Origin: a virus
Strand: one strand, 5' to 3'
Virus record (IMG/VR): IMGVR_UViG_3300033981_000848
Location: 1-59,942 of that record
DNA length: 59,942 bases
The notes under the pieces are model-generated. The model saw nothing but the letters and a program-made list of their open reading frames with translations, was not told where the DNA came from and ran no database searches. A program made the translations under genes and the position numbers. Each line of letters starts with the position of its first letter. Position 1 is the first letter of the stretch. Below, piece after piece: positions 57,247 to 59,942 of this stretch.

Positions 57247-57563
57247 TGTTTCTACCAATAGTACTAAAAGACAAAGACGGAGAGTATATTGAACATCTCA
57301 ATATAACACACATTACTAGAACTTCATTTGTTAATGTAATGAATCCTGATGCAGGTACTAGAATCCATTTAAGAACAGGAGAGGTTCTAACAACTCCCGT
57401 CCCTATGGATATAGTCCAAACTGAGATAGATGATTGTTATAAATCTGCTGCTGCTATGATCATGTTTAACATACTTGCAGAGAAAGCACAACTTACTAAA
57501 CTTAGTGGAGATGTTGACCTAGATAACCCTGGGCAACGGCAACCTCTTTCAGATGAAGAATAG
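57246..57563 (+). CDS. Small protein of unknown function
   Basis: 105 residues, starting in the TAATG overlap with the phosphoesterase gene and so translated with it. No family recognised; the segment RIHLRTGEVLTTPVPMDI suggests a small beta-rich fold. It ends in TAG at 57563 and overlaps the 3' end of the converging gene by 62 bases. Confidence 0.62.
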   Translation: MFLPIVLKDKDGEYIEHLNITHITRTSFVNVMNPDAGTRIHLRTGEVLTTPVPMDIVQTEIDDCYKSAAAMIMFNILAEKAQLTKLSGDVDLDNPGQRQPLSDEE

Positions 57564-57768
57564 AATCTTTTGTTATCTTATCTCCATTTATCCAATCAAA
57601 GTTGTATACACACCAGCCATCCTGACTCTCATCATTACCAGATGATATTAAACTAAGTCCTGGTAATAAGTCTAATACATAGTAATAATAGTCATAACCA
57701 TTTTGACTCTCACTATCTGAGACTTCTACTCTATCAAAGCCTAAGTTAATTAATTCTTGTTCTGTCAT
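57502..57768 (-). CDS. Small protein of unknown function
   Basis: 88 residues, acidic and tyrosine-rich (GYDYYYYVLDLLPGLSLI; WCVYNFDWINGDKI). It overlaps the upstream gene by four bases (ATGA), evidence for coupling, while its last 62 bases run antisense to the converging + strand gene. No family recognised. Confidence 0.62.
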   Translation of the reverse strand: MTEQELINLGFDRVEVSDSESQNGYDYYYYVLDLLPGLSLISSGNDESQDGWCVYNFDWINGDKITKDSILHLKEVAVAQGYLGQHLH

Positions 57769-58169
57769 TTTTCTGCCATTGTTTGTAAAAACACAGTATG
57801 ATTCAATACATCAAATGCATATGTGTACTCTAGTTCAGCATATGCTTTGTTTTCTTTTGAATATATTCCATGTTCTTTAATTCTTAAATTCCTAAGATTC
57901 TCTATAGTTAATGTAACCATAGTAAGATTATCTTTATCCTCTGACTTCATCATTTCCACTACATTTTGTACCTCTGTTGTTGTAATATAATCATACTTCT
58001 TTAACAACATTAACTCAGCCATATATACAAAAGGCCGGAACTCATCTTTCTTAGTTCCTTTATGATACATATACCACAGATAGTTTAGATTACCATCTAC
58101 ACCATCTGTTATATTATAATGTTCTTCAGCAATTGCTGCAACTAGTTTTTTAATTTCTTGTGCTTCCAT
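57765..58169 (-). CDS. Helical protein of unknown function
   Basis: 134 residues from ATG 58169, one base after the TAG of the radical SAM gene. The frame is open further up to 58364, but that would overlap the conserved end of the radical SAM enzyme by nearly 200 bases. Sequence: MEAQEIKKLVAAIAEE, then a helical charged body. No family recognised. Confidence 0.65.
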   Translation of the reverse strand: MEAQEIKKLVAAIAEEHYNITDGVDGNLNYLWYMYHKGTKKDEFRPFVYMAELMLLKKYDYITTTEVQNVVEMMKSEDKDNLTMVTLTIENLRNLRIKEHGIYSKENKAYAELEYTYAFDVLNHTVFLQTMAEK

Positions 58170-58170
58170 T

Positions 58171-59052
58171 CTAAAATATATATCTAATAGTGTTCCAGGG
58201 AATAATGGCATCATGTAACTCTGTAAATTGTTTAATGTAATGTGATTTACATCCCTGTGCATACCTAATGTTCTTTCCTCCATACTGGGATTCTTTGGAT
58301 TCCTGTATGCTGGGTGTCCAAAGTAATTCTTCACCCATGATCTTATTTTTCTCATTGTACTCATGTTTATCTTTGTTATGTGTAAGAAATATTACTTCAG
58401 CTTTACAACCGTCAAATGCAAGATTTTCTGGTACACCATTCCTTGTGTGTGCATGCCAGTTTATTCTCTCAAAGAGTTCTTTATAATCATCCAACCACCC
58501 GTCATATACAACTACAGGACTAAAGTTTAAATGTACTTCATAATTTACCATACTAAATAAAGTTACTGCACTTAATCTCTCTTCTATTGTACTTGTGTTA
58601 GGTTCTAATATTTGCCTAATCTTTTCAGGCATAAGACTAAATCTAATTCTAATCTTATACTCTGGATTAAACTGAAGCAAATCAGTATTTACATACTTAG
58701 TAGCAAATGAACCCATAGCAAGTGGATGGTCTCTAAAGAACTTAAAGATTGCTTTCCAGTCATGATACTTAGCATGCAAAGCAAAGTCTTCATTACAAGA
58801 GATATCATAAGTAATATAATCTGGATGTGTTTGATTAGGTTTTTCTACATCAGCAAACCAAACATGTGAATTAATCTCTGTCAGGATATCCATAGTATTT
58901 GTTGCTACAGACAGTCCTTCTGGCTTATGTCTTTTCATGTAGCAATAACTACAGTTATACAAACAGCCAAAACCAAAAGAAGGAGCAATGAAATCAGTGC
59001 TCCTTCCACTTGGTCTTATTTTAAATGTTTTCCGCGTGACTTTTTCTATCAC
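58171..59052 (-). CDS. Spore photoproduct lyase-like radical SAM protein
   Basis: 293 residues. FGCLYNCSYCYMKRH holds the radical SAM cluster Cys (C30, C34, C37; C-x3-C-x2-C), followed by SCNEDFALHAKY, ATKYVNTDLL and RIRFSLMPEKI, as in the spore photoproduct lyase family; further Cys lie near the C-terminus. Lyases of this family split the UV-induced spore photoproduct in DNA; phage homologues may act on other lesions or on modified thymines. Start is GTG at 59052, overlapping the previous gene by four bases (GTGA). Confidence 0.82.
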   Translation of the reverse strand: MIEKVTRKTFKIRPSGRSTDFIAPSFGFGCLYNCSYCYMKRHKPEGLSVATNTMDILTEINSHVWFADVEKPNQTHPDYITYDISCNEDFALHAKYHDWKAIFKFFRDHPLAMGSFATKYVNTDLLQFNPEYKIRIRFSLMPEKIRQILEPNTSTIEERLSAVTLFSMVNYEVHLNFSPVVVYDGWLDDYKELFERINWHAHTRNGVPENLAFDGCKAEVIFLTHNKDKHEYNEKNKIMGEELLWTPSIQESKESQYGGKNIRYAQGCKSHYIKQFTELHDAIIPWNTIRYIF

Positions 59053-59264
59053 CTTCTTTTAAAGTTGATATAAGCACTTGCGTTCTTGTTAGAATCAAAT
59101 AGTTTTACATTCCCAGCTTGGTCTCTAACAAATGTCCATTTAGTAAAGAAGAATAAGAACTTGCCCTTTTCTTGCACTGCAAACTTAGTTCCGGTATGCT
59201 CATTCTCTTTTACAATTAATACTCTGTGTCCCTTCCTTTCCTCTCCTTTTCTTAAAATAATCAT
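59049..59264 (-). CDS. Small basic protein of unknown function
   Basis: 71 residues, basic, beta-rich by eye (HRVLIVKENEHTGTKFAV; FLFFFTKWTFVRDQAGNVKL). No family recognised. Four-base overlap with the radical SAM gene suggests joint translation. Confidence 0.6.
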   Translation of the reverse strand: MIILRKGEERKGHRVLIVKENEHTGTKFAVQEKGKFLFFFTKWTFVRDQAGNVKLFDSNKNASAYINFKRR

Positions 59265-59282
59265 ATGTATTGGTTTATTTAG

Positions 59283-59504
59283 TTACTTCTCTAGATTTAT
59301 GTTGTGATCACTCAGTATCTCATGAAACTTATCTCTAATTCTCTCAACCATCTTCCACTCTTCCTCACTAAGTTCTTCATACTTCCATAGTTTTCTAAGA
59401 TCTTGAGAGATATCCCATAGAGCTGCATACATAGCATCAGCCCGGATAGCATTCTCCCATTCATATTTGTCTTCCAGTAGGTCAAAGGTTAGTTGTGCTT
59501 TCAT
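59283..59504 (-). CDS. Small acidic phage protein
   Basis: 73 residues, mainly helical with conserved-looking Trp residues (YAALWDISQDLRKLWKYEEL; EEWKMVERIRDKFHEIL). The pattern is common among small early proteins of Bacteroidota phages; function unknown. Four-base overlap (ATGA) with the upstream gene. Confidence 0.65.
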   Translation of the reverse strand: MKAQLTFDLLEDKYEWENAIRADAMYAALWDISQDLRKLWKYEELSEEEWKMVERIRDKFHEILSDHNINLEK

Positions 59505-59725
59505 AGTTTTTCAATTTCTTGTTTAACTTCTTCCCAATAGTCATAAAATGTATCCGCATCTTCTTCTAGAATAGGTAAGTCCATTTCTAATATTTCATTA
59601 ACTGTTATTAGTGCACATTGTTTAGAATTATATTCATCAGTAATGTAACCATCCACATCATCCCATTGCTGTGTTGGGGCAACAAACTTTCTAAATAGTT
59701 CTTTAGCTTTTTCTTTTGCTTTCAT
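59501..59725 (-). CDS. Small helical phage protein
   Basis: 74 residues from ATG 59725, one base after the stop of the gene before it. An ATG at 59770 is in frame but would add a Thr/Asn-rich leader that overlaps the neighbour by 44 bases. KAKELFRKFV, KQCALITVNEI and YWEEVKQEIEKL form a pattern often seen in short gut-phage proteins; function unknown. Confidence 0.65.
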   Translation of the reverse strand: MKAKEKAKELFRKFVAPTQQWDDVDGYITDEYNSKQCALITVNEILEMDLPILEEDADTFYDYWEEVKQEIEKL

Positions 59726-59726
59726 C

Positions 59727-59921
59727 TTATTCTGATTTAAAGGTTTCGTTGTAGTATTGTTCTCCGTCATCTTTTATTTCATCACAATTAGGGTCATAAT
59801 AATATGCCTCAACTATCTGCTCCTTCTCCATTGCTTTGGCTTTGTCATAAAAAACTTTAGGAACATTAAAACCCTCTAGTATTAATTCATCAACCAACCA
59901 CTCTACTGCTGTTTGTTTCAT
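59727..59921 (-). CDS. Small acidic phage protein
   Basis: 64 residues: TAVEWLVDELILEGF, then AKAMEKEQIVEAYYYD and acidic tail. A widespread type of short phage protein of unknown function. The start ATG is 21 bases from the window edge, so what lies upstream of it is not visible. Confidence 0.65.
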   Translation of the reverse strand: MKQTAVEWLVDELILEGFNVPKVFYDKAKAMEKEQIVEAYYYDPNCDEIKDDGEQYYNETFKSE

Positions 59922-59942
59922 CTTATTTTATTTATTTGTGCA

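Noticed and set aside
58170-58364. Upstream extension of the 57765-58169 gene to an ATG at 58364
   Set aside because: It would overlap the conserved end of the radical SAM gene by 194 bases, while ATG 58169 lies one base after its stop.
1-59942. tRNA genes, CRISPR arrays, insertion sequences, integrase or attachment sites
   Set aside because: Gaps between genes are under 100 bases and none folds as tRNA; no direct-repeat arrays or transposase motifs were seen.

Overview
The window is a piece of a double-stranded DNA phage genome of the crAss-like group (order Crassvirales), most likely infecting a Bacteroidales host. The grounds are: very large virion genes on one strand; among them a giant protein with the DFDxD catalytic motif of crAss-like virion RNA polymerases; a compact replication module on the opposite strand; AT-rich DNA without Shine-Dalgarno leaders; and no tRNA, rRNA or bacterial housekeeping genes. 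Standard genetic code fits throughout: TAA, TGA and TAG all act as stops. Capsid, portal and terminase genes are not in the window and probably lie outside it.

Positions 1-38887 (+ strand) form the late virion block: seven tightly packed genes, the first cut by the window edge. Gene 1 (2-4492) is a multidomain 'polyvalent' protein with zinc-protease, HAD, ADP-ribosyltransferase-like and lytic transglycosylase modules, punctuated by three copies of a C-terminal-like tag. Genes 2 and 3 (4552-8850, 8852-11383) are low-complexity proteins full of aromatic-x-x-Gly-Gly motifs. Genes 4 to 7 (11446-38887) overlap or nearly touch and probably share one transcript: a protein with a glycine-zipper membrane segment, a 2870-residue cargo protein with an ART-like and a degenerate nuclease-like domain, the 4143-residue RNA polymerase polyprotein with two embedded HExxH domains and two ASCH-like domains, and a 1123-residue companion. 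The only two gaps in this block (4493-4551 and 11384-11445) carry the same composite motif at the same spacing and look like late promoters. A bidirectional hairpin at 38890-38914 separates this block from the next.

Positions 38900-54776 (- strand) form the early and replication block: MazG-like pyrophosphohydrolase, DUF932-like protein, family B DNA polymerase, PD-(D/E)XK nuclease, a MoxR-type AAA ATPase with a VWA/metallopeptidase partner, DUF6915 and DUF6878 proteins, a GIY-YIG-like nuclease, a zinc-less primase, an SSB-like protein, a Sak4-like ATPase, a DnaB-type helicase, a small membrane protein and a helicase neighbour, followed by uracil-DNA glycosylase (54778-55479). Several operon leaders here hold GC-rich hairpins that stand out in the AT-rich sequence.

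Positions 55510-59942 are mixed: two + strand islands (a small protein; a metallophosphoesterase plus a small protein) among - strand genes for a spore-photoproduct-lyase-like radical SAM enzyme and several small phage proteins.

A working model: the virion RNA polymerase and its cargo partners are packaged, possibly trimmed by the embedded proteases, and injected to transcribe the early block. That block copies and repairs the genome, after which the late promoters are used.
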